Assembly: GCA_902566365.1 (NCBI GenBank)
Contig: CACFIH010000002.1
Span: forward strand, 94,155 to 158,154
Direction of reading: 5' to 3'
DNA from: an uncultured Pelagibacteraceae bacterium
GTDB lineage: Bacteria; Pseudomonadota; Alphaproteobacteria; Pelagibacterales; Pelagibacteraceae
Length of the DNA stretch: 64,000 bases
The notes beneath the pieces were generated by a model. The model saw nothing but the letters and a program-made list of their open reading frames with translations. It had not been told where the DNA came from and made no database searches. The position numbers and the translations under genes were made by a program. Shown here one piece after another: positions 1 through 12,279 of the stretch (its first letter is position 1; every line of letters starts with the position of its first letter).

Positions 1-397
1 AACATATTCTTGGAACTTTATATTTATCAGCTTGTCTCCATACAGTTTCTGATTGTGGTTCTACACCTGCAACTCCATCAAACACGGCTACAGCTCCATC
101 TAAAACTTTTAAAGATCTTTCGACTTCAATTGTAAAATCAACATGGCCTGGTGTATCAATAATATTAATTCTATGGTCTTGCCAAAAACATGTAGTAGCA
201 GCAGATGTAATTGTTATTCCTCTTTCTTGTTCTTGTTCCATCCAGTCCATAGTCGCAGCACCGTCATGGACTTCTCCAATCTTATGACTTTTACCAGTAT
301 AGTATAAAATTCTTTCAGTAGTTGTTGTTTTACCAGCATCTATATGTGCCATAATACCAATGTTTCTATATTTATCTAAAGTATGTGTTCTAGACAT
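1..397 (-). CDS. fusA: Elongation factor G, N-terminal part (runs off window)
   Basis: This is the 5' end of the translocase EF-G, the GTPase that moves tRNA and mRNA through the ribosome. It was translated by hand because the ORF track omits it. The start ATG (minus strand, 397) opens [20 protein letters not shown]. The P-loop '[12 protein letters not shown]', the switch I region '[10 protein letters not shown]' and the G3 motif 'DTPGHVDF' are all intact. Only about 132 codons are in the window; the rest lies left of position 1. It follows rpsG by 5 nt in the str operon order rpsL-rpsG-fusA, so it is probably cotranscribed from the rpsL promoter. Confidence 0.97.
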   Translation of the reverse strand, partial: MSRTHTLDKYRNIGIMAHIDAGKTTTTERILYYTGKSHKIGEVHDGAATMDWMEQEQERGITITSAATTCFWQDHRINIIDTPGHVDFTIEVERSLKVLDGAVAVFDGVAGVEPQSETVWRQADKYKVPRIC

Positions 398-402
398 AGT
401 CT

Positions 403-873
403 TTACCACCTAAAATGTGCAAAAGCTTTATTAGACTCTGCCATTTTATGCACATCCTCTCTTTTTTTAACTGCAGCACCTTTTTTTTCGTATGCATCAT
501 AAAGTTCATTAAAAATTCTATCAGACATATTTTTATCTTTTCTTTTTCTAGCAGAGTCAACTAACCATCTTATTGCTAATGCTTGAGCTCTTTTACTTTT
601 GACTTCGACTGGTACTTGATAGGTCGCACCTCCAACTCTTCTAGATCTAACCTCAACAGTTGGTTTAATATTATTTATAGCCTCATTAAAAATATTTATT
701 GGTTCTTCTTTAGATTTAGTTTTTATTTTATTGATAGCATCGTACACAATCTTTTCAGCTATACCTTTTTTACCATCATACATAATTGAATTAATTAATT
801 TGGGAATAATTGTAGATTTGAATTTTGCATCTGGAATTATATTCTTTTTTGGTTGAGTTTTTTTTCTAGACAT
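403..873 (-). CDS. rpsG: 30S ribosomal protein S7
   Basis: S7 nucleates assembly of the 30S head and contacts E-site tRNA. The ORF track begins upstream at 930, but the family start is the internal Met at 873 ([10 protein letters not shown]). That gives 156 residues, the usual bacterial length, and avoids a long overlap with rpsL. The conserved block '[14 protein letters not shown]' and the following '[10 protein letters not shown]' are present. The gene lies 1 nt after the rpsL stop and 5 nt before fusA, which implies one transcript with translational coupling. Confidence 0.97.
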   Translation of the reverse strand: MSRKKTQPKKNIIPDAKFKSTIIPKLINSIMYDGKKGIAEKIVYDAINKIKTKSKEEPINIFNEAINNIKPTVEVRSRRVGGATYQVPVEVKSKRAQALAIRWLVDSARKRKDKNMSDRIFNELYDAYEKKGAAVKKREDVHKMAESNKAFAHFRW

Positions 874-874
874 A

Positions 875-1246
875 TTACTTACCTTTTTTTGTACCGTATA
901 AAGATCTTCTTTGTTTCCTATTAGCAACACCTTGCGTATCTAAATTACCTCTTAATATATGATATCTAACTCCTGGTAGATCTTTAACTCTACCGCCTCT
1001 AATCAAAACTACTGAATGTTCCTGTAAATTATGACCTTCACCTGGAATATAAGCTGTAACTTCATATCCATTTGACAATCTAACCCTAGCAACTTTTCTA
1101 AGTGCTGAGTTAGGTTTTTTTGGTGTTGTTGTATATACTTTTACACAAACACCTCGTTTTAAAGGTTGTTTTTCAAGTGCAGGAACTTTATTTCTTGCAA
1201 GTGGTTTAGTTCTTTTTTTTCTTAACAACTGATTAATAGTTGGCAT
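875..1246 (-). CDS. rpsL: 30S ribosomal protein S12
   Basis: S12 lies at the decoding centre and helps monitor codon-anticodon pairing. The 123-residue product has the usual length and carries the near-invariant '[13 protein letters not shown]' loop and '[10 protein letters not shown]'. The lysines at the positions known for streptomycin-resistance substitutions are wild type. It is the first gene of the rpsL-rpsG-fusA unit. Upstream lies a short leader with two hairpins and a good sigma70-like promoter placed just after rpoC, so this unit can be transcribed separately from rpoBC. Confidence 0.98.
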   Translation of the reverse strand: MPTINQLLRKKRTKPLARNKVPALEKQPLKRGVCVKVYTTTPKKPNSALRKVARVRLSNGYEVTAYIPGEGHNLQEHSVVLIRGGRVKDLPGVRYHILRGNLDTQGVANRKQRRSLYGTKKGK

Positions 1247-1280
1247 AAAATTTTAATTAATTAATTTAATATTTTTGAAT

Positions 1281-1333
1281 GAAATAACTGACAGGTTATT
1301 CATGGCAGCGTTTAGTACATCTAAATGGTACTA
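1281..1333 (-). promoter_or_regulatory. Structured 5' leader of rpsL operon (two hairpins)
   Basis: Two inverted repeats lie between the rpsL promoter and its start codon. One (1281-1301) pairs ATAAC with GTTAT plus flanking bases around a 6-nt loop TGACAG. The other (1313-1333) pairs TAGTA/TACTA and CAT/ATG around loop CTAA with one bulged base. Neither is followed by a U-run, so they do not look like terminators. By analogy with other ribosomal-protein operons they could be a protein-binding leader, possibly for S7 or S12, but no known motif was recognised. Confidence 0.4.
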
Positions 1334-1355
1334 CATTCCAACCAAAAATATCGCC

Positions 1356-1383
1356 AAAATACTAATTAATTAGATTTTGTCAA
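1356..1383 (-). promoter_or_regulatory. Putative promoter for rpsL-rpsG-fusA
   Basis: On the minus strand a perfect -35 TTGACA (1378-1383) is separated by 16 bp from a -10-like TATTTT (1356-1361). It lies just downstream of the rpoC stop. The predicted transcription start is near 1349, giving a leader of about 100 nt. Confidence 0.5.
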
Positions 1384-1412
1384 ATCAAAACTATGTTTTT
1401 AATGAATTTTTT

Positions 1413-4400
1413 CTATTGATTTGCTTGAGTTTCGGAAGCCTCGATTTTTTCCTGTTCAGATAAGAACTCGTTATCATCTTCAAGGGCTTTTTTATTCCAT
1501 TTATTCTTAATGTTACCAGTGCCAGCTGGAACCAATCTACCAACTATTACATTTTCCTTAAGCCCATTCAAAGGGTCAATTTTGCCTTTTATCGCTGCAT
1601 CAGTTAGGACTCTTGTTGTTTCTTGGAATGAAGCTGCAGATATAAATGACTCGGTTTGGAGTGAAGCTTTAGTTATACCCATTAAAACTCTTTCTCCTAC
1701 TGCTGTTTTTTTACCTTCTGATTTTAATTTTTCATTCATATTTTCAAATTTTATCCTATCAACGATCTCACCTGGTAAATAAGACGAGTCACCTGGTGAT
1801 TTAACCTCAACTTTTTTTAACATTTGCCTTAAAATAGTTTCAATATGTTTATCATTAATTATTACTCCTTGTAATCTGTAAACCTCTTGAACTTGATTTA
1901 CAAAATATTCTGTTAAATCTTTTATGCCTTTAATTCTTAAAATATCATGTGGTAAAGGTACTCCGTCTAGTAAATGTTCACCTTTTTGAATTTTTTCACC
2001 TTGATTAAAGTTTATATGCTTACCTTTTGGTATTAGATAGTTAGAAGGCTCAGATCCATCCTCTGGCACAATTGAAACTCTTTGTTTACCTCTAACTTCT
2101 TTTCCAAAAACAACTTGTCCATCATTTTCTGCAATAATTGCACTGTCTTTTGCTTTTCTCGCCTCAAATAATTCAGCAACTCTTGGGAGACCCCCAGTTA
2201 TATCTTTAGTTTTAGTTGTTTCTTTTGGTAATCTTGCAATTACATCACCTGCAGAAACTTTTTGACCGTCTTTTACAGATAAAATGGAATCTGGTACTAA
2301 ATAATATCTTGCCTCATTGTCATCTGCTTTTTTAATTACGTTACCTTTTTCATCTCTCAAAGTAATTCTTGGTTTTAAATCTGTGCTTTTAGATTGAGAT
2401 CTCCAATCAACAACAGATTTTGATGAAATACCAGTAGCATCGTCAGTTGTTTCTTGAATTGATACACCGTCAATCAAATCAACATAGCTTGCTATACCAC
2501 TTTTCTCTGCAATAACAGGTGTTGTGTATGGATCCCACTCACAAATTTTTGTATTTGCTTTAACTTTGTCTCCATTTTTAAAAAATAATTTTGAACCATA
2601 TGCAACTTTATAAATCGCAGTTTGAACACCATTATCATCTTCAATAGATAATTGAGTATTTCTTCCCATAACAATTAGATTCTTTTTTGAATCTTCCAAA
2701 ATATTTGAATTAATAATTTTTAAAATCCCATCTGTTTTGGTTACTATTTGAGAATCTTGTTTTACTGAAGCTGTCCCACCTACGTGAAATGTTCTCATTG
2801 TTAATTGCGTACCTGGTTCACCGATTGATTGAGCAGATATCATACCAATTGCTTCACCAACATGAACCATTTTACCTCTTGATAAATCTCTACCATAAGA
2901 GATTGCACAAACACCCTCTTTTGAACCACATGTCATGACTGAATAAACTTTTATTGACTTAATGCCAGCAGCGTCAATTAAATCACATGCAGCCTCATCA
3001 ATCATGGATGATTTTTTAATTATAATTTCTCCGGTTAAAGGATGTTTAACATCATCAAATGCTATTCTTCCAAGCGCTCTCTCAGATATACTTACAACAA
3101 CATTACCACCTTCCAAGATTTCAGAAAGTTCTATAAAACCAGGTTTTTTACAATCACACTCTTTTTTAGTTATTGTTAAATCTTGTGCCACATCACACAA
3201 TCTTCTTGTTAGGTAACCAGAACTTGCAGTTTTAAGTGCAGTATCAGCCAAACCTTTTCTTGCACCATGGGTAGAATTGAAATATTCAAGAGCTGTTAAA
3301 CCCTCCTTAAAATTAGATGTGATTGGACTTTCAATAATCTCTCCTGATGGTTTTGCTATTAAACCTCTCATGCCAGCAAGTTGTTTCATTTGAGCTGCAG
3401 ATCCTCTAGCACCACTATCAGCCATCATAAATACTGAATTAATTTTAAGTCCTTTTGATGTTTTTTCTGTTGCTGAAATACCTTTCATCATCTCACCAGC
3501 AACTTTATCTGTGCATTTAGACCATGCATCAACTACTTTGTTATATTTTTCTCCCCTTGTAATCAAACCTTCGGAATATTGTGTTTCATAATCAGCAATC
3601 AATTTTTTTGTATCTTCTATTAACTGAGTTTTATTTGCAGGTATTACTAAATCATCTTTACCAAATGAAATTCCTGCTTTAAAGGCATGTTTAAATCCTA
3701 AATCTTTTAATTTATCACAAAAAATAACGGTAGTTTTTTGACCACAAAATCTAAATACGATATCAATTATTTCTGAAACAATTTTTTTAGGTAGCAATCT
3801 ATCAACTAAAGAAAATTTTATATTTGAATTTTTAGGAAGTAAATTAGCTAGCAGGAATCTACCAGCTGTAGAAGTATATTTTTCAAATTTCTTATTACCT
3901 TTTTCATCTTTTGTTTCAAATCTTGAAATAATTGTACTATGAACCTTAATCTGGCCAGAAGATAACGCAAATTCAATTTGGTCCGCATTTAAAAAATATC
4001 CAGATGGTTTTTCAGTCAGAGGCTCTTGAGATAAATAGTAAATACCTAAAATCATGTCTTGACTTGGAACAATAATAGGTTTTCCATTTGAAGGTGATAA
4101 GATATTATTTGTAGATAACATTAATATTCTTGCTTCAAGTTGAGCCTCAAGGCTCAATGGAACATGAACAGCCATTTGATCACCGTCAAAGTCAGCGTTA
4201 AAAGCTGCACAAGTTAATGGATGAAGTTCTATAGCGTCTCCTTCTATCAATTTAGGTTCGAATGCTTGAACACCAAGCCTGTGAAGTGTTGGGGCTCTGT
4301 TTAATAATACAGGATGTTCTCTTACAATTAGCTCCAATGCATCCCATACTGCATTGGTTTCTTTTTCAACTAATTTTTTTGCCTGCTTAATAGTTGATGC

Positions 4401-5582
4401 TAAACCTAATTTATTTAATCTTGCATATAGAAAAGGTTTAAATAACTCTAATGCCATTTTTTTAGGCAAACCACATTCGTGAAGTTTTAAATCTGGACCT
4501 ACTACAATTACTGATCTTCCAGAATAGTCAACTCTTTTACCTAATAGGTTCTGTCTAAATCTACCTTGTTTTCCTTTGAGCATCTCAGCTAAAGATTTTA
4601 ATGGCCTTTTTCCTGTTCCTGTAATAACTCTTCCTCTTCTACCATTGTCAAATAATGCATCAACTGACTCTTGAAGCATTCGTTTTTCATTTCTAACAAT
4701 TATGTCTGGTGCTTTCAGATCCATTAATCTTTTCAGACGATTATTTCTATTTATCACTCTTCTATACAAATCATTTAAGTCTGATGTAGCAAATCTTCCG
4801 CCATCTAATGGAACTAAAGGTCTCAATTCAGGTGGAATGACTGGTACCACAGTCATGATCATCCATTCGGGTTTTTGTCCTGTTTCAATAAAAGACTCTA
4901 TTAATTTTAACCTTTTTATAGCTCTTTCTTCATTAACTTTAGATTTTGTATCTTTAATATATTTAACAAGATTACTTTTTTCTAATTCTAAATCTAAATT
5001 TTTTAGCATCTCGAGAACAGCTTCTGCACCGATACCTGCTGTAAAAGCTTCCTCACCATACTCATCTTGATACTTAGCTAATTCTTCTTCATTTAATAAT
5101 TGATTTTTTTGTAGACCCGTTAAACCAGGTTCAATAACAATAAAATTTTCAAAATACAAAACCCTTTCAATCTCTTTTAGTTTCATATCTACAGCTAAGG
5201 CAATTCTGCTTGGTAGTGATTTCAAGAACCAAATATGTGCAACTGGTGTTGCCAAATTTATATGTCCCATTCGTTCTCTTCTTACATTTGATTTAGTAAC
5301 TTCAACACCACATTTTTCGCAAATAATTCCTCTAAATTTCATTCTTTTATATTTTCCGCACAAACACTCATAATCTTTGATTGGACCAAAGATTCTTGCA
5401 CAAAACAAACCATCTTTTTCAGGTCTAAAAGTTCTATAATTAATTGTTTCTGGTTTTTTAATTTCACCATAAGTCCATGATTTAATTTTTTCAGGGCTTG
5501 CAAGAGAAATTTTTATACTGTTAAAATTTTGAGCCTCTGAAATTTCTGAATTTTTAAATAAATCTGATAATTCTTTTTTCAT
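1413..5582 (-). CDS. rpoC: RNA polymerase beta' subunit
   Basis: This is the large catalytic subunit of RNA polymerase. The 1389-residue protein has the N-terminal zinc ribbon ([11 protein letters not shown]...CEKCG, about residue 70-90). It carries the absolutely conserved metal-binding loop NADFDGDQM (about 460-470), a second Cys cluster around 'CDCKKPG', and the '[18 protein letters not shown]' trigger/bridge region. The C-terminal tail is acidic. It starts 2 nt after the rpoB stop, so translation is coupled. Length and domain order are ordinary for alphaproteobacteria. Confidence 0.99.
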   Translation of the reverse strand: MKKELSDLFKNSEISEAQNFNSIKISLASPEKIKSWTYGEIKKPETINYRTFRPEKDGLFCARIFGPIKDYECLCGKYKRMKFRGIICEKCGVEVTKSNVRRERMGHINLATPVAHIWFLKSLPSRIALAVDMKLKEIERVLYFENFIVIEPGLTGLQKNQLLNEEELAKYQDEYGEEAFTAGIGAEAVLEMLKNLDLELEKSNLVKYIKDTKSKVNEERAIKRLKLIESFIETGQKPEWMIMTVVPVIPPELRPLVPLDGGRFATSDLNDLYRRVINRNNRLKRLMDLKAPDIIVRNEKRMLQESVDALFDNGRRGRVITGTGKRPLKSLAEMLKGKQGRFRQNLLGKRVDYSGRSVIVVGPDLKLHECGLPKKMALELFKPFLYARLNKLGLASTIKQAKKLVEKETNAVWDALELIVREHPVLLNRAPTLHRLGVQAFEPKLIEGDAIELHPLTCAAFNADFDGDQMAVHVPLSLEAQLEARILMLSTNNILSPSNGKPIIVPSQDMILGIYYLSQEPLTEKPSGYFLNADQIEFALSSGQIKVHSTIISRFETKDEKGNKKFEKYTSTAGRFLLANLLPKNSNIKFSLVDRLLPKKIVSEIIDIVFRFCGQKTTVIFCDKLKDLGFKHAFKAGISFGKDDLVIPANKTQLIEDTKKLIADYETQYSEGLITRGEKYNKVVDAWSKCTDKVAGEMMKGISATEKTSKGLKINSVFMMADSGARGSAAQMKQLAGMRGLIAKPSGEIIESPITSNFKEGLTALEYFNSTHGARKGLADTALKTASSGYLTRRLCDVAQDLTITKKECDCKKPGFIELSEILEGGNVVVSISERALGRIAFDDVKHPLTGEIIIKKSSMIDEAACDLIDAAGIKSIKVYSVMTCGSKEGVCAISYGRDLSRGKMVHVGEAIGMISAQSIGEPGTQLTMRTFHVGGTASVKQDSQIVTKTDGILKIINSNILEDSKKNLIVMGRNTQLSIEDDNGVQTAIYKVAYGSKLFFKNGDKVKANTKICEWDPYTTPVIAEKSGIASYVDLIDGVSIQETTDDATGISSKSVVDWRSQSKSTDLKPRITLRDEKGNVIKKADDNEARYYLVPDSILSVKDGQKVSAGDVIARLPKETTKTKDITGGLPRVAELFEARKAKDSAIIAENDGQVVFGKEVRGKQRVSIVPEDGSEPSNYLIPKGKHINFNQGEKIQKGEHLLDGVPLPHDILRIKGIKDLTEYFVNQVQEVYRLQGVIINDKHIETILRQMLKKVEVKSPGDSSYLPGEIVDRIKFENMNEKLKSEGKKTAVGERVLMGITKASLQTESFISAASFQETTRVLTDAAIKGKIDPLNGLKENVIVGRLVPAGTGNIKNKWNKKALEDDNEFLSEQEKIEASETQANQ

Positions 5583-5584
5583 AA

Positions 5585-8500
5585 TTAATTTAGTTCTACA
5601 TTTAAAGCTAATGATTTTATTTCTTTGACTAAAACATTAAAGGACTCAGGAATACCTGACTCAAAGTTCTCTTCACCTTTAACGATAGTTTCATAAACTT
5701 TCACACGACCAGCAACATCGTCTGACTTTACAGTTAAGATTTCTTGCAATGTGTAAGAAGCTCCATATGCTTCTAAAGCCCAAACTTCCATTTCACCAAA
5801 TCTTTGTCCTCCTAATTGAGCTTTTCCACCTAAAGGTTGTTGAGTTACTAAACTATAAGGACCTGTAGACCTAGCATGAATTTTATCTTCAACTAAGTGA
5901 TGAAGTTTTAACATATAAATTATTCCAACAGTAACTGGTCTATCAAATCTTTCACCAGTTCTACCATCCCATAAATAAGTTTGGCCTGAAGCTGGTAATT
6001 TAGCTAATTCCAACATTTCGGTAACATTTTTTTCTTTTGCTCCATCAAAAACTGGTGTTGATATTGCTATTCCATTTTGGAGATTTTCACAAAGATCCTT
6101 AAATTCACTTTTGCTTAATTTATCAACTTTATCCTCGAAAATTTCTTTTCCATAAACTGATTTTAAAAAACTTTGAATCTTTTCAGTTTTTTCCATTTTT
6201 TTATTATTTTCATTTACTAATTTTTTTATCTCTTGACCAAACTCTTTACACGCCCAACCTAAATGAGTTTCTAAAATTTGACCAACATTCATTCTACTTG
6301 GTACTCCTAAAGGGTTTAAAACAATATCTACTGCCCGACCATCTTCTCTATAAGGCATATCCTCAACTGGAACAATTTTACTGACTACACCTTTATTTCC
6401 ATGACGACCTGACATTTTATCTCCAGGTCTCAATCTTCTTTTAATAGCAACAAATACTTTGACCATTTTCATAACACTAGGTAACAAATCATCACCACTT
6501 CTTATTTTAAGAACTTTGTCCTCAAATCTTTCGGTAATATCCTGTTTAGCTTTATTAAATTGGTCTTTAAGTTGAGCTAAAGCTACTTCATCTTTTGAAT
6601 TATTTGTTACCATTTTAAATACATCATTAATGTTTAACTGATTTATTTGGTCAAAATCTAATTTAACACCAACCTCTAAATTCTTAATTTTTTTACTTAA
6701 AGATGATCCTGACAAAATTTGTGAAACTCGTTGTTTAATACTTCTTTCTAAAATTTCCTCTTCAACAATTTTATCTTGTTGTACTTGTTCTATTTCAGCT
6801 CTTTCTATAGTAATAGATCTTTCGTCTTTCTCAATTCCATGTCTATTGAAAACTCTTACATCAACTACAGTTCCACTACTACCTCTTGACATTCTTAGTG
6901 ATGTATCAGTTACATCAATAGCTTTCTCCCCAAATATAGACCTTAAAAGTTTTTCCTCTGGCCCTGATGCTGAGTCACCTTTCGGTGTAACTTTACCAAC
7001 TAAAATATCTCCCGCGTTTACCTCAGCACCAATGTAAACTACTCCTGACTCATCTAAATTTTTTAGAGCCTCTTCATTAACATTAGGAATATCTCTTGTA
7101 ATTTCTTCTTCACCAAGCTTTGTATCTCTTGCCATAATTTCATACTCAACTATATGAACTGATGTAAAAACATCATCCGTCACACATCTTTCAGAAATTA
7201 ATATTGAATCCTCAAAATTATAGCCTTGCCATGGCATAAAAGCTACAGTTACATTTTTTCCCAAAGCCAGTTCTCCAAGTTTTGTCGAAGGACCATCGGC
7301 AATTATGTCTCCAGATTTTACTTTATCACCAACTCTAACTAATGGTCGTTGGTTTATGCAAGTATTTTGGTTAGATCTTTTAAACTTTTGTAAATTATAT
7401 ATATCTACACCTGATTTTGAAAGATCAATATCTTCTGTTACTTTTATAACTATTCTTTTACCGTCAATTCTATCAACAATACCGTCTCTTTTAGCAACAA
7501 TGGTCACACCTGAGTCTAGTGCAACATCACTTTCAATTCCTGTACCAACTAGAGGTGCTTCAGGTTTTAATAAAGGAACTGCTTGTCTCATCATGTTTGA
7601 TCCCATTAAAGCCCTATTAGCATCATCATTTTCTAGGAAGGGAATTAATGAAGCAGCTACTGAAACTAATTGTTTGGGTGAAACGTCTATATAATCTATT
7701 GTTTCTGGCTTAGATAATAGAAAATTTAAATTTTGTCTGCATGAAACTAATTCCTCAATAATTTTTCCATTTTTGTCTATTTTTGTATTCGCTTGAGCAA
7801 TAGTAAACTTTGTTTCCTCCATTGCTGACAAATACTCAACATTATCCTGTACAACACCATTTTTCACTCTTTTATAAGGACTTTCTATGAAACCATATTT
7901 GTTAATTTTAGCATAAGTAGATAAACTATTTATCAAACCAATATTAGGTCCTTCCGGAGTTTCTATTGGACAAATTCTACCATAGTGAGTTGGATGAACA
8001 TCTCTTACTTCAAAACCAGCTCTTTCTCTTGTTAATCCGCCGGGGCCAAGTGCAGAAACTCTTCTTTTGTGTGTAATTTCTGAAAGTGGATTTGTTTGAT
8101 CCATAAATTGAGATAACTGGGAACTTGCAAAAAAATCTTTAAGTGAAATTGTTAAGGGTTTGGCATTTATTAAATCTTGGGGCATTGCAGACTCTACATC
8201 TAGAGTTGTCATTTTTTCTTTTATAGCTCTTTCCATTCTGTAAACACCTATACGAGCTTGATTTTCTACTAATTCACCAACTGATCTTACCCTTCTGTTT
8301 CCTAAATGATCTATATCGTCAACTTCATCCTTTCCGTCTCTCAAATCAAGCATTTTATGAATTATCGCAATAATATCGTCATTTCTTAGTATTGTAATTT
8401 TATCTGAGCACTCAAGGTTTAGTCTTGAGTTCATTTTAACTCTTCCAACATCAGACAAATCATACCTGTCAGAACTAAAAAATAAATTATTAAAAATTTG

Positions 8501-9673
8501 TGAAGCTATTTCAATTGTTGGTGGTTCACCAGGTCTAAGCATTTTATAAATTTCTGTAATCGCTTCATCCTTAGTATTGTTTTTGTCATTTAGAATTGTT
8601 GTTAGTAAATATGGTCCTTTATTAATAGAGTTTGTAATTGATATGTCCAATGAGTAAATTTTTGACTCTATAATTTTGTCAATTATTGTCTCATTAAGTT
8701 CAGTACCTATTTTGAAAGTTTCATTTTCCTCACTACCTATTTTAATATCTGAGTGTAAAAATTTGCCATATAAAGATTCTTTAGATACAAATATATCCCT
8801 CAAACCATCATTTGATAATTTCTTTGCACTTAGATAGTTTATTTTTTCTCCAGCTTTAATTATTACTTTGCCTGTTTTTGCATCTATTACTTCTTCAGAA
8901 AAGTTTTTTGATTTGTAACTTTCAGGATTAAACTTTGTTTTCCATTTCTCTGTTTTTGTATCAAATACGTAATTTTCTTTTTCATAAAATTCATTTACTA
9001 TTTCGGATTTAGAATAGCCAAGAGCGAGTAATAAAGTTGTTGCTAATATTTTCTTTTTTCTATCAATCTTAAAATACAAGAAATCTTTAACATCATATTC
9101 AAAGTCTAACCATGAACCTCTATTTGGAATTACTCTACAATTAAATAGTAATTTTCCACTTGCATGAGTTTTTCCTTTGTCATGATCAAAAAAAACTCCT
9201 GGACTTCTATGCATTTGATTAACAACTACTCTTTGAACCCCATTCGTTATAAAAGTTCCACTGTTTGTCATCATTGGCACTTCACCCATATAAACTTCTT
9301 GTTCTTTAGCTGATAATATGTCTTTAGTATTATTTTCTTGATCTATTTCATAGACGACTAACCTCAAGGTACATTTTAGTGCTGAGGAATAAGTTAGGCC
9401 TCTTGCAATACATTCCTCAACATCAAATTTTGGTTTTTCGAGTCTATAAGAAACATATTCTAAAGTTGCCTTATCATTCAGATCCTCAATTGGAAAAATA
9501 CTTTTGAATACTCTATCGAAACCTTTTGTAAGTTCACCTGCATCAGGATTATAATGGGTTAATTCATCATATGAATTTTTTTGAACTTCAATTAAGTTTG
9601 GTATTGACAGGCTTTCTTTAAGTTTACCAAAACTTTTTCTAATATTCTTTTTTTCTGTAAAAGATAGTTGCAT
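5585..9673 (-). CDS. rpoB: RNA polymerase beta subunit
   Basis: Beta forms the other half of the RNA polymerase active-site cleft. The protein has 1362 residues. The rifampicin-pocket region '[22 protein letters not shown]' appears with wild-type residues, along with 'GRHGNKGV' and the C-terminal clamp-contact block '[18 protein letters not shown]'. It is preceded by a strong hairpin separating it from rplL, as in many bacteria where rplJL and rpoBC expression are uncoupled after transcription. It lies 2 nt from rpoC. Confidence 0.99.
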   Translation of the reverse strand: MQLSFTEKKNIRKSFGKLKESLSIPNLIEVQKNSYDELTHYNPDAGELTKGFDRVFKSIFPIEDLNDKATLEYVSYRLEKPKFDVEECIARGLTYSSALKCTLRLVVYEIDQENNTKDILSAKEQEVYMGEVPMMTNSGTFITNGVQRVVVNQMHRSPGVFFDHDKGKTHASGKLLFNCRVIPNRGSWLDFEYDVKDFLYFKIDRKKKILATTLLLALGYSKSEIVNEFYEKENYVFDTKTEKWKTKFNPESYKSKNFSEEVIDAKTGKVIIKAGEKINYLSAKKLSNDGLRDIFVSKESLYGKFLHSDIKIGSEENETFKIGTELNETIIDKIIESKIYSLDISITNSINKGPYLLTTILNDKNNTKDEAITEIYKMLRPGEPPTIEIASQIFNNLFFSSDRYDLSDVGRVKMNSRLNLECSDKITILRNDDIIAIIHKMLDLRDGKDEVDDIDHLGNRRVRSVGELVENQARIGVYRMERAIKEKMTTLDVESAMPQDLINAKPLTISLKDFFASSQLSQFMDQTNPLSEITHKRRVSALGPGGLTRERAGFEVRDVHPTHYGRICPIETPEGPNIGLINSLSTYAKINKYGFIESPYKRVKNGVVQDNVEYLSAMEETKFTIAQANTKIDKNGKIIEELVSCRQNLNFLLSKPETIDYIDVSPKQLVSVAASLIPFLENDDANRALMGSNMMRQAVPLLKPEAPLVGTGIESDVALDSGVTIVAKRDGIVDRIDGKRIVIKVTEDIDLSKSGVDIYNLQKFKRSNQNTCINQRPLVRVGDKVKSGDIIADGPSTKLGELALGKNVTVAFMPWQGYNFEDSILISERCVTDDVFTSVHIVEYEIMARDTKLGEEEITRDIPNVNEEALKNLDESGVVYIGAEVNAGDILVGKVTPKGDSASGPEEKLLRSIFGEKAIDVTDTSLRMSRGSSGTVVDVRVFNRHGIEKDERSITIERAEIEQVQQDKIVEEEILERSIKQRVSQILSGSSLSKKIKNLEVGVKLDFDQINQLNINDVFKMVTNNSKDEVALAQLKDQFNKAKQDITERFEDKVLKIRSGDDLLPSVMKMVKVFVAIKRRLRPGDKMSGRHGNKGVVSKIVPVEDMPYREDGRAVDIVLNPLGVPSRMNVGQILETHLGWACKEFGQEIKKLVNENNKKMEKTEKIQSFLKSVYGKEIFEDKVDKLSKSEFKDLCENLQNGIAISTPVFDGAKEKNVTEMLELAKLPASGQTYLWDGRTGERFDRPVTVGIIYMLKLHHLVEDKIHARSTGPYSLVTQQPLGGKAQLGGQRFGEMEVWALEAYGASYTLQEILTVKSDDVAGRVKVYETIVKGEENFESGIPESFNVLVKEIKSLALNVELN

Positions 9674-9682
9674 CTATAGTCT

Positions 9683-9710
9683 AATACTGATTAGAACGTT
9701 AACCAGTACT
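9683..9710 (-). promoter_or_regulatory. rplL-rpoB intergenic hairpin (possible processing site)
   Basis: An 11-bp stem (AATACTGATTA with TAACCAGTACT, two G-U pairs in the RNA) closes a 6-nt loop between rplL and rpoB. The minus-strand RNA has no U-run right after the stem, so it is not a classic terminator. In E. coli the same intergenic space holds an RNase III cleavage hairpin and an attenuator, so a similar role is inferred from position and shape. Confidence 0.5.
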
Positions 9711-9728
9711 AAAAAAAATCCTTTTAAA

Positions 9729-10094
9729 TTATTTAAGTTCTACTTTTGCGCCTGCAGCTTCTAACTTCGCCTTGATTTCTTCAGCTTCTTTTTTTGGAAC
9801 ACCAGTTTTAACTTCTTTTGGTGCACCCTCTACAAGGTCTTTTGCTTCTTTCAAGCCAAGTGATGTTGCTGCTCTAACTTCCTTAATGACATTGATTTTT
9901 TTGTCACCTGCAGAAACTAACATGATTGTAAAATCATCTTTATCTTCTGCTGCTGCCGCACCGCCAGCTGCTGCTGGTGCTGCTGCTGCCATTGGAGTTA
10001 CACCCCACTTTTCCTCTAATTGTTTTGAAAGCTCAGCAGCTTCAGCAACTGTCAAGCTTGATAAATCCTCTATAATTTTATTTAGGTCTGGCAT
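9729..10094 (-). CDS. rplL: 50S ribosomal protein L7/L12
   Basis: L7/L12 forms the flexible stalk that recruits translational GTPases. The 121-residue protein shows the N-terminal dimerisation domain, an alanine/glycine-rich hinge ([17 protein letters not shown], about residue 34-50), and a C-terminal globular domain with '[21 protein letters not shown]'. It lies 5 nt after rplJ, whose product L10 anchors it to the ribosome. Length and architecture are typical. Confidence 0.98.
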   Translation of the reverse strand: MPDLNKIIEDLSSLTVAEAAELSKQLEEKWGVTPMAAAAPAAAGGAAAAEDKDDFTIMLVSAGDKKINVIKEVRAATSLGLKEAKDLVEGAPKEVKTGVPKKEAEEIKAKLEAAGAKVELK

Positions 10095-10099
10095 ATAAT

Positions 10100-10621
10100 C
10101 TACTCTTTAGGTTTAGTTTCAGAAATTTCTGGGGGTAAACTACTCATTTTTTCCGATCGTGCAAGTAAAATACTTATTAATTTTGAAGCAGATGCGTTCA
10201 AAATACCCACAATATTGGCTCTTGCCTCATCTAAAGTAGGTAAATTTGCTACATTCATTACCCCAGCTTGATCAAGAACCTCATTATTCATCATTCCACC
10301 GATTAATTTAAGATTCACGTTATCTTTTGCAAATTTTGACAAAATTCTTGCTGACATTATTGCATCTTCCCCAAAAGCGACAGCTGTTGGACCAGTGAAT
10401 AAATTTGATAAATCTTTACACTTTGTTTTTTCTAAAGCTAATTTTGTAATTCTATTTTTGGTAATTTTAAAAATTATTCCCTTTTCTCTCATTTTAGATC
10501 TTAATTCATCCAGTTGTGCCATTGTTAAACCCTGATAATGAGTAACCATTATAGCCTTACTGTTTTCAAACTGTGTTGTCATTTCAGTAATATAATTTTT
10601 CTTTTGTTCTTTATTCATCAT
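10100..10621 (-). CDS. rplJ: 50S ribosomal protein L10
   Basis: L10 carries the L7/L12 dimers and binds 23S rRNA. The 173-residue product has the N-terminal rRNA-binding domain ('[22 protein letters not shown]', '[10 protein letters not shown]') and the C-terminal helix region for L12 binding. Two adjacent Met codons (MMNKEQ) leave the exact start open by one residue. It sits 5 nt after rplA and 5 nt before rplL. No long leader with the usual L10-L12 autoregulatory fold is available, because rplA abuts. Confidence 0.97.
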   Translation of the reverse strand: MMNKEQKKNYITEMTTQFENSKAIMVTHYQGLTMAQLDELRSKMREKGIIFKITKNRITKLALEKTKCKDLSNLFTGPTAVAFGEDAIMSARILSKFAKDNVNLKLIGGMMNNEVLDQAGVMNVANLPTLDEARANIVGILNASASKLISILLARSEKMSSLPPEISETKPKE

Positions 10622-10626
10622 AATAT

Positions 10627-11316
10627 TTATATATTTTTACCAAGTTTAAGTTTGTAAGAAACTCCCATTGTTGATGTGATAAAAGCTGATTTAATTAAAT
10701 CACCTTTCACAGTATAGTTTGATTTTTCTTTTTCTAATGTATCTATTATTGCGTTATAATTTTGTAATAATTTGTCATCACTAAATGATTTTTTTCCTAT
10801 ACTAACACCAATATTACCATCTTTATCATTTCGAATTTCAACTTGACCAGACTTAGCATCAGATATAGCGGTCTTTAAATCTTCTGTAACAGAACCTAAT
10901 TTCGGATTTGGCATCAAACCTTTTGGACCAAGTATCTTGCCTAACTTGGATAGTTTAATCATCATTGATGGTGTGCAAATTAACTTTTCAAAATTCATTT
11001 CTCCACTTTTAATTTTTTCTATAAAATCATCTCCACCAACAATATCTGCTCCAGCAGATTTTGCTTCTGCTGTCTTTGTTTCTTCACAAACGACAGCAAC
11101 TTTTATTTTTTTTCCTGTTCCGCCTGGAAGATTTACAACTGTTCTAATGTTTAACTCACTTTTCTTTTGTTTATTGTTTATTTGAAAACTTAAATCTAAA
11201 GACTCGTCAAATTTGGTCGTGCAATTCTTTTTAACTAAAGGCAAAAGTTTGTTAATTAATTCTGATGGTAATTCTTTAGTTTTTTCTGGAAGTTTTTTAA
11301 ATCTTTTTGATGTCAT
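10627..11316 (-). CDS. rplA: 50S ribosomal protein L1
   Basis: L1 forms the mobile stalk at the E site and often represses its own operon. The track ORF extends to 11361, but the family start is the Met at 11316 (MTSKRFKKL), giving 229 residues and placing the start 1 nt after the rplK stop. The hallmark 'GKILGPKGLMPNPKLGSVT' is present (about residue 125-145). It is cotranscribed with rplK, overlap-coupled. Confidence 0.97.
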   Translation of the reverse strand: MTSKRFKKLPEKTKELPSELINKLLPLVKKNCTTKFDESLDLSFQINNKQKKSELNIRTVVNLPGGTGKKIKVAVVCEETKTAEAKSAGADIVGGDDFIEKIKSGEMNFEKLICTPSMMIKLSKLGKILGPKGLMPNPKLGSVTEDLKTAISDAKSGQVEIRNDKDGNIGVSIGKKSFSDDKLLQNYNAIIDTLEKEKSNYTVKGDLIKSAFITSTMGVSYKLKLGKNI

Positions 11317-11317
11317 A

Positions 11318-11749
11318 CTAATCTTTAACCTCAATTCCCATCGATCTTGCAGAACCTGCAATAATTTTTACAGCTTGTTCTAGATCTAAAGCATTTAAAT
11401 CACTCATTTTTTGTTTTGCTATTTCCTCTGCTTGTTTTTTTGTAATTGACGCAACTATATTTCTTCCAGGCTCTTGTGAACCACTTTTCAATTTTGCTGC
11501 TTCTCTTATAAAAAACGATGCTGGCGGTGATTTAATTTTAAAATCAAATTTTTTATCTTTATAAACCGTTATCTCTACTGGAACTGGTTTTCCAGCTAGT
11601 GATTTTGTTTTATCATTAAAAGCTTTACAAAATTCCATAATATTTACACCACGTTGTCCTAATGCAGGGCCAACTGGAGGTGCTGGATTAGCTTGACCTC
11701 CTTTAATTTGTAACTTTATATAACCACTTATTTCTTTTTTTGCTGCCAT
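11318..11749 (-). CDS. rplK: 50S ribosomal protein L11
   Basis: L11 belongs to the GTPase-associated centre and is needed for stringent-response sensing. The 143-residue protein has the conserved '[28 protein letters not shown]' N-terminal region and the C-terminal rRNA-binding domain ending '[10 protein letters not shown]'. Its start codon overlaps the nusG stop (TAATG), the same coupling seen at nusG/secE. Confidence 0.98.
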   Translation of the reverse strand: MAAKKEISGYIKLQIKGGQANPAPPVGPALGQRGVNIMEFCKAFNDKTKSLAGKPVPVEITVYKDKKFDFKIKSPPASFFIREAAKLKSGSQEPGRNIVASITKKQAEEIAKQKMSDLNALDLEQAVKIIAGSARSMGIEVKD

Positions 11750-12279
11750 TAACTTACCTTCTCAACTTGGTTGTATTCTAAATCTACAGGTGTAGGTCTA
11801 CCAAAAATAGAAACTGAAACTTTTAATCTAGATTTTTCCTCATCAATTTCTTCAACCATACCACTGAATGATGCAAAAGGACCATCCACAACCTGTATTT
11901 TTTCACCAACGCTGTACTCTATACCAGATTTTGGCTGAGCTACACCATCTTTTATTTGACCTAATATTTTCTCAATTTCTTTATCAGATACTGGAACAGG
12001 CATGCCTTTTGTCCCCAAAAAACCACTTACTCTTTTTATATTTTTTATCATATGATAAATGCTATTATCCATTTCACTTTTAATTAGGACGTATCCTGGA
12101 AAGTATTTTTTTTTTCTTTGAATTCTTTTTCCTCTTTTCACTTCAGTTACATCATGAGTAGGAACGATTATCTCCTCAAATTTATCTGCTATTTTAGCTT
12201 TATCTGCCTCTTCTTTGATTAATCCAGCTACTTTATTCTCAAAGCTTGAATGCGATTGAACAATATACCAATTTTTCAT
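11749..12279 (-). CDS. nusG: Transcription termination/antitermination protein NusG
   Basis: NusG binds RNA polymerase and couples it to Rho or to the ribosome. The 176-residue protein has the NGN domain (starting '[15 protein letters not shown]') and a C-terminal KOW domain ('[22 protein letters not shown]'), with the usual linker between them. It overlaps rplK and secE by single TAATG junctions, matching the secE-nusG-rplK order common in bacteria. Confidence 0.97.
   Translation of the reverse strand: MKNWYIVQSHSSFENKVAGLIKEEADKAKIADKFEEIIVPTHDVTEVKRGKRIQRKKKYFPGYVLIKSEMDNSIYHMIKNIKRVSGFLGTKGMPVPVSDKEIEKILGQIKDGVAQPKSGIEYSVGEKIQVVDGPFASFSGMVEEIDEEKSRLKVSVSIFGRPTPVDLEYNQVEKVS

Noticed and set aside
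9772-10098. 108-aa plus-strand ORF
   Set aside because: Antisense shadow of rplL, created by its Ala/Glu/Lys-rich codons.
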